A stretch of 64,000 bases of DNA from Limisphaera sp. (GTDB taxonomy: Bacteria; Verrucomicrobiota; Verrucomicrobiia; Limisphaerales; Limisphaeraceae): NCBI GenBank assembly GCA_025057755.1, contig JANWVC010000005.1:258071-322070 (forward strand). The letters are read 5' to 3'. Of this stretch, positions 1 through 8,096 are shown piece after piece. The position numbers and the translations under genes are program-made. The notes under the pieces are model-generated. The model saw nothing but the letters and a program-made list of their open reading frames with translations. It was not told where the DNA came from and did not search any database. The first letter of the stretch is position 1, and each line of letters opens with the position of its first letter.

Positions 1-1181
1 GTGGCCGCAGCGCACGCCGCGGGCAAGTCGTTTACGCTGGCCTGCTGGTGCATTCTTCGCAGCTCCGACAAAACCTCCTCGATGCTGACCGCCTGCCGCA
101 TTTCTACGGCCCGCAACAATGCAAGCTCCAACAAAATCTGGCGAGAACCGGTGTCACTAAGGCGCGCTTCCGCATCGACCAATACCTCTACGATACGGCT
201 GGCCCCCTCCCACGATATTAACGATGCCTGTTCCTGCAAAGCGGCTCGTTCGGCGTCAAGTAGGTCCAGTAGCTCTGCGTTTCCCCCTGTCAGCAGCCAA
301 ATCAGGAGGTTGCGGAAGTGCGCAATCAAATCTGTTAACATGCGTGCCGGGTCTTTTCCTTGGTCGATCAGGCGGTCTAGCCGGCGTAAAACCTCAGCAC
401 GTTCCCCCTTGAGAATCGCATGGGCCAAGGCCATTACTTGGTCGCGCGCCGTGAGGCCATACATGGCTAGGACATCTGACTCCAAAATGCGCTGCCCGCA
501 AAAGCTAATCAGTTGATCGAGCGTTGATTGGGCATCGCGCAGTCCGCCGTCCGCACCACGGGCAATCGCGTACAATGCTGCTTCTTCGACTTCTACCCCT
601 TCGCGGTGTGCAATCGTGGCCAGGTGCCGCACCATGAGGGCTGTGGGAATCCGGCGCAGGTCAAACCGTTGGCAACGTGAAAGAATTGTGGCTGGGACCT
701 TTTCCGGCTCCGTGGTCGCAAACATGAACTTTACATGTTCGGGAGGCTCTTCGAGGGTTTTGAGCAATGCATTAAACGCTTCCCGGGTCAACATGTGCAC
801 TTCATCGATGATATAAATGCGATAACGAGACTGCGCGGGCGCATAGTGCACCGTCTCGCGCAAGCCCCGGATTTCATCAATGCCGCGGTTACTGGCGGCG
901 TCGATCTCAAGGACATCTAAAGAACGACCTTCGGCAATTTCTCGGCAACGCGGATCATCATCCGAAAAGTCCACCGTAGGGCCATTGGTAGCATTCAAGC
1001 ATTTGGCGAAAATGCGGGCGATGGTGGTTTTGCCCGTGCCGCGGGGCCCACAAAACAGGTAGGCATGAGCGATGCGCCGGTGAGCAATAGCATTGGCCAG
1101 CGTTCGGGTGACATGTTCTTGTCCTACCACCTCGCTGAACCGTTGCGGTCTGTACTTTCGAGCAATGACCTGATATGCCAT
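1..1181 (-). CDS. dnaX: DNA polymerase III subunit gamma/tau, 3' truncated by window edge
   Basis: Clamp-loader ATPase of the replisome, which loads the beta clamp onto primed DNA. Reading the minus strand from the ATG at 1181 gives MAYQVIARKYRP, the standard DnaX N-terminus. It continues with Walker A GPRGTGKT (about residues 45-52), the LEIDAASNRGIDEIR block, Walker B IYIIDEVHML, and the SRC arginine finger near residue 169. About 393 codons are present; the C-terminal tau region lies outside the window. The zinc-binding module between Walker A and LEIDAASN normally has four cysteines. Here only C61 (AKCLN) and C79 (PRC) remain, and the central CxxC is replaced by an acidic stretch. The SRP RNA gene lies 57 bases upstream on the same strand, a known dnaX-ffs neighbourhood. 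Confidence 0.95.
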   Translation of the reverse strand, partial: MAYQVIARKYRPQRFSEVVGQEHVTRTLANAIAHRRIAHAYLFCGPRGTGKTTIARIFAKCLNATNGPTVDFSDDDPRCREIAEGRSLDVLEIDAASNRGIDEIRGLRETVHYAPAQSRYRIYIIDEVHMLTREAFNALLKTLEEPPEHVKFMFATTEPEKVPATILSRCQRFDLRRIPTALMVRHLATIAHREGVEVEEAALYAIARGADGGLRDAQSTLDQLISFCGQRILESDVLAMYGLTARDQVMALAHAILKGERAEVLRRLDRLIDQGKDPARMLTDLIAHFRNLLIWLLTGGNAELLDLLDAERAALQEQASLISWEGASRIVEVLVDAEARLSDTGSRQILLELALLRAVEMRQAVSIEEVLSELRRMHQQASVNDLPAACAAA

Positions 1182-1237
1182 GACTTCAGCTCGCCAAGGG
1201 GACTGCTTCCGAGCGTCCGGCCGTGCCAATCTTAAAA

Positions 1238-1331
1238 GGCCAGGGCGACCACGGCAGATGCAGAGCAAACTACCGTTGCTGCCTTCCGGCCCTGGCGGGG
1301 TTTGTTTGTCTACATTCCGTGGGCCCTGGCG
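1238..1331 (-). ncRNA. ffs: 4.5S / small bacterial SRP RNA
   Basis: RNA component of the signal recognition particle, which binds Ffh and targets nascent membrane and secreted proteins. The minus strand carries the diagnostic domain IV segment CCGGAAGGCAGCAACGG. The ends close a long hairpin: GCCAGGGC (minus strand, plus positions 1323-1330) pairs with GCCCTGGC (1239-1246), and CCACGG pairs with CCGTGG just inside. A short T run (minus strand, about 1234-1237) follows the 3' side and may help termination. The roughly 94-nt length fits the short bacterial form without an Alu domain. It sits directly upstream of dnaX on the same strand. Confidence 0.93.
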
Positions 1332-1499
1332 CAATAACTCTGCTCGAGCGTTTCCGATGATTCAAGCTTCGGTTGCATGGCGCAAATTGTCGTCACAGTG
1401 CCCAGATCATGCGCGGAATTTCCTATACTCACCTGCGCTCAACTCCCTTGGCCATACCTTCCCCAACCCACAGTCGGGAACGCCCCTCCACGAATCCAC

Positions 1500-3536
1500 T
1501 CAGGAACCCGAGGCTGGCTCGGCCACGTACGCGCCCGTCCCCGCCTGTTGCACGCTGGCTTTGCGGAAACTCCGCCACTTGTCCAATGGGAGCAATCCAA
1601 GCCCGATGACTGCCAGCTGGGTAGCATAGAAGAGGAGCAACCATCGGAAGGCGGCGTCCATGAAGCCGTACGAATGCAGGCCGATCCCCAGCATGTTGGT
1701 TCCGAACCAAGAAAAAGCGGTGATGACATTCCCAAAAATGGCCATGTTTGCGAGGCCTCGCTCCCGGATCAAACCACCCCAGCGCGCATGCAGAATCGCA
1801 GCGCACCAAAGGACGATCATTAGCGCACCATTTTCTTTCGGATCCCAGCCCCAGAAGCGCCCCCACGACTGATCGGCCCAGATGCCGCCCAGCACTGTCC
1901 CTGCAAAGCTGAACAAGGTGCCAAAGCAGATCACCGCATAAATCATCTTGGCCAGGGCTTTACCCAAGGTGGCGGCGGCAATGTCGTCCGGCCCAAACGG
2001 TTTTGGATGAGGTTGCGGAGCCTCCCCTTCCTTATGCAGTTTCAAGGCCAAGAGGGAAGTGAACACTCCGAGCCCAATATACAGAATCCCCAAGAACCCT
2101 GCAAAGAACATGGCTGCATAACCCAAGGTGATGGTGATAACATGGGTGGCCAACCAGAAATTGTTGTCCAACACTGCGCGCATCATCTCCATGGTGTCGC
2201 CTCCCAGCGCCAGATTGTGGGCAATCAACAGAGTGACAAAACCAACCAGGGCTGAAGCAGCCACGCCCAAACCCATACGATAAACCCGCTCGACCCCCAC
2301 TCCCAGCAAGGTTACGGCCCAACCCACAAACACCGCGGATGAGTATAGGTTGGTTACCGGCGGGCGGCGTTCCAGCCACATGCGAAACGCCAAGCCGGCG
2401 GTGTGGACAACTAAAGCGAGGATTGCCAGGTACAAGGCCGATCGGCGCAGGCTCTCGCTGCCAGTAGGCCACGCTTGAACTGTCAGCATCGCGATGGACG
2501 CAAGCAAAAAGGCGCACAAATAGATGATCATCGCATGCAAAAACGCCTGAAGCTGGTTGTACCAAAACTCCGCCCGCCCCTTGCGCAATTCAGCCGGTGC
2601 GTGGGCCGCCAACCACTCCCCGTAAGCATGCACTGCGCGATTGAACCGTGACGCATCGCGCAGCGTGTAACCAGAAGCAATCTCGGCCAGCCAGCGCACC
2701 GGCTCGGGCGGGGCTTGCCCACTCATACCTGCTTGGAAAAGGACCTGTCCCAAATTTTGCCAATGCTCACGCGGTGCATCGGCACTCGGCGGCGGAACGA
2801 CCCAGGCATATGCCAACTGAGCCATCGTGTCGTAGCGTCGCAGAAACTCCACCAAACGATCCAAGGGGGCCCGATCAAACTCTCGTCCTGCTTGACGCGC
2901 TCGCAAAGCGGCCAGACCGGGCTCAACGGACTTACTAAGCTCATCCAACTCAACTGTCATGTCTCGGGTTCCCTCAGGCTGAAGGGTAAACTTCAGACGC
3001 TGATACAGGGCCACGGCGTTAAAGAGCTTGGCCACCTGACGTTGATAGGCGGTGCGGGCCTGCGACTCTACACTCATGGCTTGGCGGCCCTCAGATTCGA
3101 TCCGGGCCAGAACCGGCTTCAGATCGTTAAAGGCAAAATAATGCAACCCGGATTTTTCCACTCCTTTGCCTTGCAACTTTAGATCCTCGAGCAGGTCGGG
3201 GTGATGAATCAAAAAGATCGGGCGGGCATCAGCCACTTCAGGGCGGGTCATCACCTCCAACAGCCACTCGGTGGCTCGAAGTTTGGGCGGGTGTTTCCAA
3301 AACTCGTAGCTTTTCTTCTCTTCAAGCGGCACGGCCGCTGTTCCCCGGATTTGCAACAAACAGTTTCGGCCCAAGGAATCGAAGGGCTGCACGCGGCCAT
3401 TGGCCAGCACCGGTAATCGCCCAAATGCCTGCAAATGAAACTCGCCCTCAGGTCGCGGCAGCAGAATCGCTACAATATCTGCAGCGAACACCGCCAGCAG
3501 GGCCCAGGGCAACGCTCTTAGGAACCAAGTTTTCAT
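1500..3536 (-). CDS. ccsA: Cytochrome c biogenesis protein CcsA/ResC-like
   Basis: Heme-handling membrane subunit of the system II (Ccs) cytochrome c maturation machinery, which delivers heme to apocytochromes at the outer face of the inner membrane. The ATG at 3536 (MKTWFLRALP) overlaps the resB stop as ATGA, so it is preferred over an in-frame start 26 codons upstream. Visible features are an N-terminal membrane anchor, a long extracytoplasmic domain of about 300 residues, then a C-terminal multi-pass CcsA domain. That domain carries the tryptophan-rich heme motif WGRFWGWDPKENGAL and conserved histidines (for example LLIAHNLALGG and ATHVITITLGY). The 678-residue length exceeds a plain CcsA because of the soluble insertion. 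It is the last gene of the lipoprotein-resB-ccsA operon. Confidence 0.93.
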   Translation of the reverse strand: MKTWFLRALPWALLAVFAADIVAILLPRPEGEFHLQAFGRLPVLANGRVQPFDSLGRNCLLQIRGTAAVPLEEKKSYEFWKHPPKLRATEWLLEVMTRPEVADARPIFLIHHPDLLEDLKLQGKGVEKSGLHYFAFNDLKPVLARIESEGRQAMSVESQARTAYQRQVAKLFNAVALYQRLKFTLQPEGTRDMTVELDELSKSVEPGLAALRARQAGREFDRAPLDRLVEFLRRYDTMAQLAYAWVVPPPSADAPREHWQNLGQVLFQAGMSGQAPPEPVRWLAEIASGYTLRDASRFNRAVHAYGEWLAAHAPAELRKGRAEFWYNQLQAFLHAMIIYLCAFLLASIAMLTVQAWPTGSESLRRSALYLAILALVVHTAGLAFRMWLERRPPVTNLYSSAVFVGWAVTLLGVGVERVYRMGLGVAASALVGFVTLLIAHNLALGGDTMEMMRAVLDNNFWLATHVITITLGYAAMFFAGFLGILYIGLGVFTSLLALKLHKEGEAPQPHPKPFGPDDIAAATLGKALAKMIYAVICFGTLFSFAGTVLGGIWADQSWGRFWGWDPKENGALMIVLWCAAILHARWGGLIRERGLANMAIFGNVITAFSWFGTNMLGIGLHSYGFMDAAFRWLLLFYATQLAVIGLGLLPLDKWRSFRKASVQQAGTGAYVAEPASGS

Positions 3537-4681
3537 GTACGCACAATCCGACCGGCAAATCGAAAAAGGTGAATAGTGAATTGTAATAACAGCCCAACCG
3601 TGATCATGCTGCAAGCTATGTATGGCGTGAGCCAGCTCGGATTTCGCACCACCTGCAACACGCTGCCTTGATCATCGGGATCATAGCTGGCCTGATAATA
3701 GGTTTCCCCTCCGTATCGAAGCGGACTGTTCATCCGAATCACCACCTCGCGTTCCGTCCCGTTCCGAGGATCCGTCAGCAAAATGCGGCTCGAAAAATTC
3801 TTGGGAATATCCGTGCCAGGATAACGATCGTGGCGAAAATCCAACAGACGAATGGTCCATGGCTTGTACAGGCGCTGCGGCCGCATAGCCAGGGTAAAGA
3901 CACGACCTCCCGTGGCGATCCTTTGCGGCTGACTGATATACTCGCTGGCCAACCAGCGCCCCAGCGAGCCCGACGGTGTCACCAGTTCCACGACGGCAGC
4001 AGGCACGTCCCGCTTGCCCATTTCTGTGACATGCGGCAACGGGGTTAATACAACTTGAGGGCCGACCCCCTGATCCGCCGGCGCCGGCTCGGTTGCGTCC
4101 GCAGGGCGCGCAGATACCATTGCGTTGGGATAGAATTTTCGAATCCGAATCGTAAATGGAAGTTGAGATACGGAGACTTCGCCCTGGCGTTCCAAAACCC
4201 GCTGCGGAATGGTCACAACTTGGTCGTAAGCAGGATCTGTGACCTCCGTGATGGCCAGCTCCACCCGTCGATCGACTTCAGAGTAGTTCTTGGCCTCGCC
4301 TTCGCGCAAATGAAGCGTACTCTCAACCGACAAGAGATCCGTGGCGAGCTGTCCCAACAACAACAAAACCAAGCCGGCATGAATCAGCACGATGCCGCTT
4401 TTTCGCCAGTCTGCTCGAAAGTAGCGCCAATGAGCGGCTATTAGATTGATCAACATTAACGCGCCGAGCAGATAGCCGCCGGGGAAAACTGGGATCCTCC
4501 ACGAGGCTCCCGGCGGCCCCCAATAAACAAAGAAACTGCGGAAGAATTCGTTCTGGGCCCGATAGAGGCCCAGCGAAACCTGGGCCAGCGTCCCTAAAAA
4601 GACCAGCACCATGCCCAAAACCAGCAGCAGAACCGTAAGCCGAAGCGAACTGAAAAACTGGTAAAGCTTCTCCAAAGGCAT
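3533..4681 (-). CDS. resB: Cytochrome c biogenesis protein ResB/Ccs1-like
   Basis: Partner of CcsA in system II cytochrome c maturation; it is thought to help present heme and apocytochrome for thioether ligation. The 382-residue protein starts MPLEKLYQFFSSLRLTVLLL, a typical ResB opening (short amphipathic segment, then TM1). Three N-terminal membrane spans follow, including SGIVLIHAGLVLLLLGQLA. A large periplasmic domain includes the motif SPLRYGGETYYQASYDPD, and a final span lies near the C-terminus (PYIACSMITVGLLLQFTIHL). It overlaps ccsA by an ATGA junction and starts only 6 bases after the upstream lipoprotein gene ends, which supports one transcript. Confidence 0.92.
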   Translation of the reverse strand: MPLEKLYQFFSSLRLTVLLLVLGMVLVFLGTLAQVSLGLYRAQNEFFRSFFVYWGPPGASWRIPVFPGGYLLGALMLINLIAAHWRYFRADWRKSGIVLIHAGLVLLLLGQLATDLLSVESTLHLREGEAKNYSEVDRRVELAITEVTDPAYDQVVTIPQRVLERQGEVSVSQLPFTIRIRKFYPNAMVSARPADATEPAPADQGVGPQVVLTPLPHVTEMGKRDVPAAVVELVTPSGSLGRWLASEYISQPQRIATGGRVFTLAMRPQRLYKPWTIRLLDFRHDRYPGTDIPKNFSSRILLTDPRNGTEREVVIRMNSPLRYGGETYYQASYDPDDQGSVLQVVRNPSWLTPYIACSMITVGLLLQFTIHLFRFAGRIVRT

Positions 4682-4687
4682 GGTGAC

Positions 4688-5821
4688 TCAGTATCGGACC
4701 GATTGCACAAACCGGATAAACGCTGCTTTTTCCGAATCCACCGCATTTGCCGGGCCGAAAAGTTTGTAAAACCAAGCCTCATCCGCCAAGGGCACCATGA
4801 CCCCCACCACACGGGTGGGCTGGCCCGTACGCGCATCGGTCCCGTCCAGTTCAATCTGCATCGCTTGTGCCGAGCTCAGTTCGAGGAAGCGAGTTTGTTG
4901 CCGAATTTCCTCACTGCCGGCCTCTGCCAGTCCTAACTGGCGTCGCCACCGATTCACGTTGTTGATCCACCCGCCGCCATCCCCGGCAGAACGGCTGATG
5001 TTGATTTCCGCCTTTTCGCTTTCGGTGCCTACGATGAATTTGGCAACCAAGAAGGCACCAGCGGGCACAGACTGCCAGCCCGCTGGAACCTCCCATTGAG
5101 GGAATTTTTCGGCGGCTTCCACCGATGCCGAGGCTTGAGTCGGAGTGTCTAGTGAAAGAAATCGAACCGACTGGAGCCAAGCTACAAAGGCTGGCTTTTG
5201 TGCGGTGACCACCGAATCAGGCCCCGTCATTTTGAAGAACCATGCTACGTTGTTCACGTCTACCATGGCTCCCACGATTCGAATCCGCTGCGACTCTCCG
5301 GGTGGCGTTTGAGCAGTCACCAGGTCAAACAAGCGTCCGCGATGCCCGTGAATGATGATCTCGGCGGCGGACTGTTCCATTTGCTCCGCGTTGCCCTCTG
5401 GCAAACCGAGCTGCTGACGCCAAAGATTCCACATTTCCAACGTCCGCCCAGTTAATCCGCGCAGGGGGATCACTGCTACATCGGCGTGTAAACCTTGGGA
5501 ATCATCCACCCTGAAGCTGGCCACCCGCATGGGCCCCGCCGGCTGTTCGGACCATCCTGGAGGTGCGGCATATTCGATCCGGGGCCTGAATCCTTCCAGA
5601 TCCCCGTGCGGATGGCCCGCCATGCTGGCTGCGGCTTCTTCGCCCGGCCTGTCCCCATGCGAGGGAGCGACCGCCGATGGAGGCTGTGGCTTCTCGATGC
5701 GATAAACTTGGACTTCTTCCCGCTTGCACGCCGGAACCAGCGTCCCGGCGAGTCCAGCCCACATCAGGATCTTGCAAAGATGGCGTTTGGGACTGCGCGG
5801 AACCGTGACTTCATCGTTCAT
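4688..5821 (-). CDS. Lipoprotein with two tandem copies of an approximately 140-residue domain
   Basis: Predicted membrane-anchored lipoprotein of about 377 residues. It has a cleavable signal ending in the lipobox LVPAC. The ATG at 5821 (MNDEVTVP) is preferred over an in-frame TTG 27 bases upstream because a purine-rich AAAGG lies ahead of it. The mature part holds two copies of one domain. Both begin near a PGW or AGW motif, contain a W.RQLGL segment, a VVGVMV or IVGAMV strand and AWFYK or AWFFK, and end with LQSVRF or VQSVRY. This layout resembles the PsbP/Mog1-like fold (inference). Its place directly ahead of resB and ccsA suggests a role in cytochrome c maturation or heme handling, but no function is established by the sequence. 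Confidence 0.75.
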   Translation of the reverse strand: MNDEVTVPRSPKRHLCKILMWAGLAGTLVPACKREEVQVYRIEKPQPPSAVAPSHGDRPGEEAAASMAGHPHGDLEGFRPRIEYAAPPGWSEQPAGPMRVASFRVDDSQGLHADVAVIPLRGLTGRTLEMWNLWRQQLGLPEGNAEQMEQSAAEIIIHGHRGRLFDLVTAQTPPGESQRIRIVGAMVDVNNVAWFFKMTGPDSVVTAQKPAFVAWLQSVRFLSLDTPTQASASVEAAEKFPQWEVPAGWQSVPAGAFLVAKFIVGTESEKAEINISRSAGDGGGWINNVNRWRRQLGLAEAGSEEIRQQTRFLELSSAQAMQIELDGTDARTGQPTRVVGVMVPLADEAWFYKLFGPANAVDSEKAAFIRFVQSVRY

Positions 5822-5996
5822 AAAAAAAGGCACCTTTGCCTTTCCCAATCAGTAGCCGCAAAAGCCCGTCGCAGCAAGGTGAACCGCCTTGACGGCCTGC
5901 GAAACTACAGTGGTGGATCGACAGTACGCAGAGCGGTTTGGTCTGAACGGTCCTACTGGTCTGGTCTATTCCGGAAGCCCAACAGTGGACCTGGGT

Positions 5997-7679
5997 TTAA
6001 CGGAGATCCAAACTCAAGAGGAACTCCACGTTTGTTTTGTGCTGCTTCAATTTATTGAGCAACAACTCCATGGCCTCCACAGGGGGCACTCCCGTAAGCG
6101 CCCGACGCAGCAGAACAATCCGCGAGTATTCGTCCGGATGATACAAAAGTTCCTCTTTTCGAGTCCCCGACCGTTCGATGTTGATTGAGGGAAAGATCCG
6201 CCGATCCACTAATGCGCGGTCCAGATGGACCTCCATGTTGCCGGTGCCCTTAAACTCCTCGAAAATGACCTCGTCCATTCGGCTGCCTGTATCGATCAGC
6301 GCGGTGGCCATGATCGTTAATGAGCCCCCCTCTTCAATGTTTCGCGCCGCGCCAAAGAACCGTTTGGGTTTGTGCAGCGCGTTGGCGTCCACACCACCGG
6401 AGAGGATTTTCCCAGAGTGCGGTTGAATCGTATTGTAAGCGCGAGCCAAGCGGGTGATGGAGTCGAGCAAGATGACCACATCCTTCTTGCGTTCCACCAT
6501 TCGTTTGGCCTTCTCCAACACCATTTCCGCTACTTGCACATGGCGTTCGGGTGGCTCGTCGAAGGTGGAACTGATGACTTCTGCTCCCCGGCAGGTCCGT
6601 TCCATGTCTGTAACCTCCTCGGGCCGTTCATCAATCAAGAGGATGAATAAGTACACCTCTGGGTTGTTCTTCAGGATCGCATTCGCCAGTTTTTGCATCA
6701 ACACCGTTTTGCCCGTGCGTGGGGGCGCCACGATGAGGCCACGGGTCCCCTTGCCGATGGGACACACAAGGTCGAGGACTCGCGTGCTAAGCTCGTTGGG
6801 CTCCGTTTCTAGAATGAACCGTTGCGTCGGGAACAACGGAGTTAGGTTGTCGAAGTGAGTTCGTTCCTTGGCTTTTTCGGGATCTTCTCCGTCAATGGCC
6901 TCGACTTTCAAAAGGGCAAAAAAACGCTCTTTTTCCTTCGGAGGTCGGATTTGCCCTGCCACTCGGTTGCCCGTTTGCAGGTTAAACCGGCGAATTTGCG
7001 AGGGCGAGACGTACACGTCTTCCGGGCAAGGCAGGTAATTAAAACTCTGCGAGCGTAAAAAACCAAATCCCTCCGGCAAAATCTCCAAGACGCCCTCGGA
7101 AAACATGACACCCGCTCGCTCCGCGTTCTTTTGCAGGATTTGAAAGATGATTTCATGCTTCCGCATCGTGCCGTAATTCTCCACGCCAAGCTCGCGTGCC
7201 ATTTGGTTGAGCTCGTTCATGGACATGGCCTGCAACTTCGCGATGTTAATGGACTCAGCGATGCGGTCGCGCAGTCGAGTGGCAGCTGCTTCATGTTGTA
7301 TGGGTTGACCGATTTGGGCGGCGGCTTTCTGCTGTTCGGCTCGTTCCCGCGCTGCCGCCTCAGCGGCAGCTTGTTTCACGGCCTCGGCGGTAGGTGTTTC
7401 CAAGGATGGGGACCATTCGGCTCCACTGGAACCAACGGTCGCCTGGGGTTCGGGCTCGTCTTTACGTTTGCGCCGACCCCGCTGTTTGAGAGCTTCATCC
7501 GCAGCAGGAGCTGATTCCCCTACTCCAGGCGTCCACTCGGTCTGCGCCGCGCTGGCGGGTTCTTGTTCGGTCGTGACAGAGGCTTCAGTCAGGCCCGTTC
7601 GTTCTTCCGACCGCAACGGGTCGGCCTCCGGTCTTTCCGTTTTTTTCCGATTGGAACGTTTGGTGCTCACACGTGGCAT
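5997..7679 (-). CDS. rho: Transcription termination factor Rho
   Basis: Hexameric RNA-dependent helicase that ends transcription at Rho-dependent sites. The 560-residue product begins at an ATG ([10 protein letters not shown]). About 140 residues of basic, low-complexity extension rich in Ala, Glu and Arg precede the Rho N-terminal domain (from about residue 145). The RNP-like RNA-binding motif GFGFLR lies at 204-209. Walker A APPRTGKT is at 318-325, followed by [32 protein letters not shown] (Walker B) and the Q/R-loop region [20 protein letters not shown]. The extension makes it longer than the roughly 420-residue E. coli protein; such insertions are common in high-GC phyla. It appears monocistronic. 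Confidence 0.97.
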   Translation of the reverse strand: MPRVSTKRSNRKKTERPEADPLRSEERTGLTEASVTTEQEPASAAQTEWTPGVGESAPAADEALKQRGRRKRKDEPEPQATVGSSGAEWSPSLETPTAEAVKQAAAEAAARERAEQQKAAAQIGQPIQHEAAATRLRDRIAESINIAKLQAMSMNELNQMARELGVENYGTMRKHEIIFQILQKNAERAGVMFSEGVLEILPEGFGFLRSQSFNYLPCPEDVYVSPSQIRRFNLQTGNRVAGQIRPPKEKERFFALLKVEAIDGEDPEKAKERTHFDNLTPLFPTQRFILETEPNELSTRVLDLVCPIGKGTRGLIVAPPRTGKTVLMQKLANAILKNNPEVYLFILLIDERPEEVTDMERTCRGAEVISSTFDEPPERHVQVAEMVLEKAKRMVERKKDVVILLDSITRLARAYNTIQPHSGKILSGGVDANALHKPKRFFGAARNIEEGGSLTIMATALIDTGSRMDEVIFEEFKGTGNMEVHLDRALVDRRIFPSINIERSGTRKEELLYHPDEYSRIVLLRRALTGVPPVEAMELLLNKLKQHKTNVEFLLSLDLR

Positions 7680-8096
7680 ATTTTTTAGGTAAACTGCAGG
7701 GCGCTAACCTTCTCCGTCGCCCGTCGTCAAAAACTGTTTGACCTTTAGACCGCCACGTCCTCATCCGGATTCAATCTCGGAAACGGTCGGCCGTCCTCGA
7801 CGGGCGCGCCATGCTGCAAGAGTTCAGGTTACAGCTTGGGCAAGGGAGCCTTGCAGTAATTCTACGCTTCAACCTTGCTCGAAAGCCTTGGCTTGTCAAG
7901 CGTGACCCGGGGTATGAGACGCGGGGCACACCACCAACAGCCATGCGCGGATGGACAAAAGCGTCATACAAGATGCCAACCATTAGCGGCTTGACACCAG
8001 AGCACGACTCAATCAGTTCGGCGTTAAACCCGGCCCCAAAAGCGTCCCTTACTTTCGTGCCTTGATTCAAAGGGGACCGGCGCCAGAATTCCCAAT
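7680..8096. other. Intergenic region between divergent rho and the TPR gene
   Basis: A 417-base stretch upstream of both flanking genes, so it should hold the promoters for rho (minus) and the TPR gene (plus). A TTGAC-like hexamer is visible on the minus strand near 7725-7731, but no matching -10 box convinced me. Small open frames here have no recognisable protein features. A 15-base string at 7921-7935 recurs at 20583-20597, which is about what chance predicts for a window of this size. Confidence 0.4.

Noticed and set aside
1-516. Plus-strand open frames across the first kilobase
   Set aside because: They are mirror images of the dnaX coding frame, which has an unambiguous protein signature on the minus strand.
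7921-7935. 15-base string shared with 20583-20597 as a dispersed repeat
   Set aside because: Only two copies, with little shared flank; a few exact 15-base matches are expected by chance in a window of this size.
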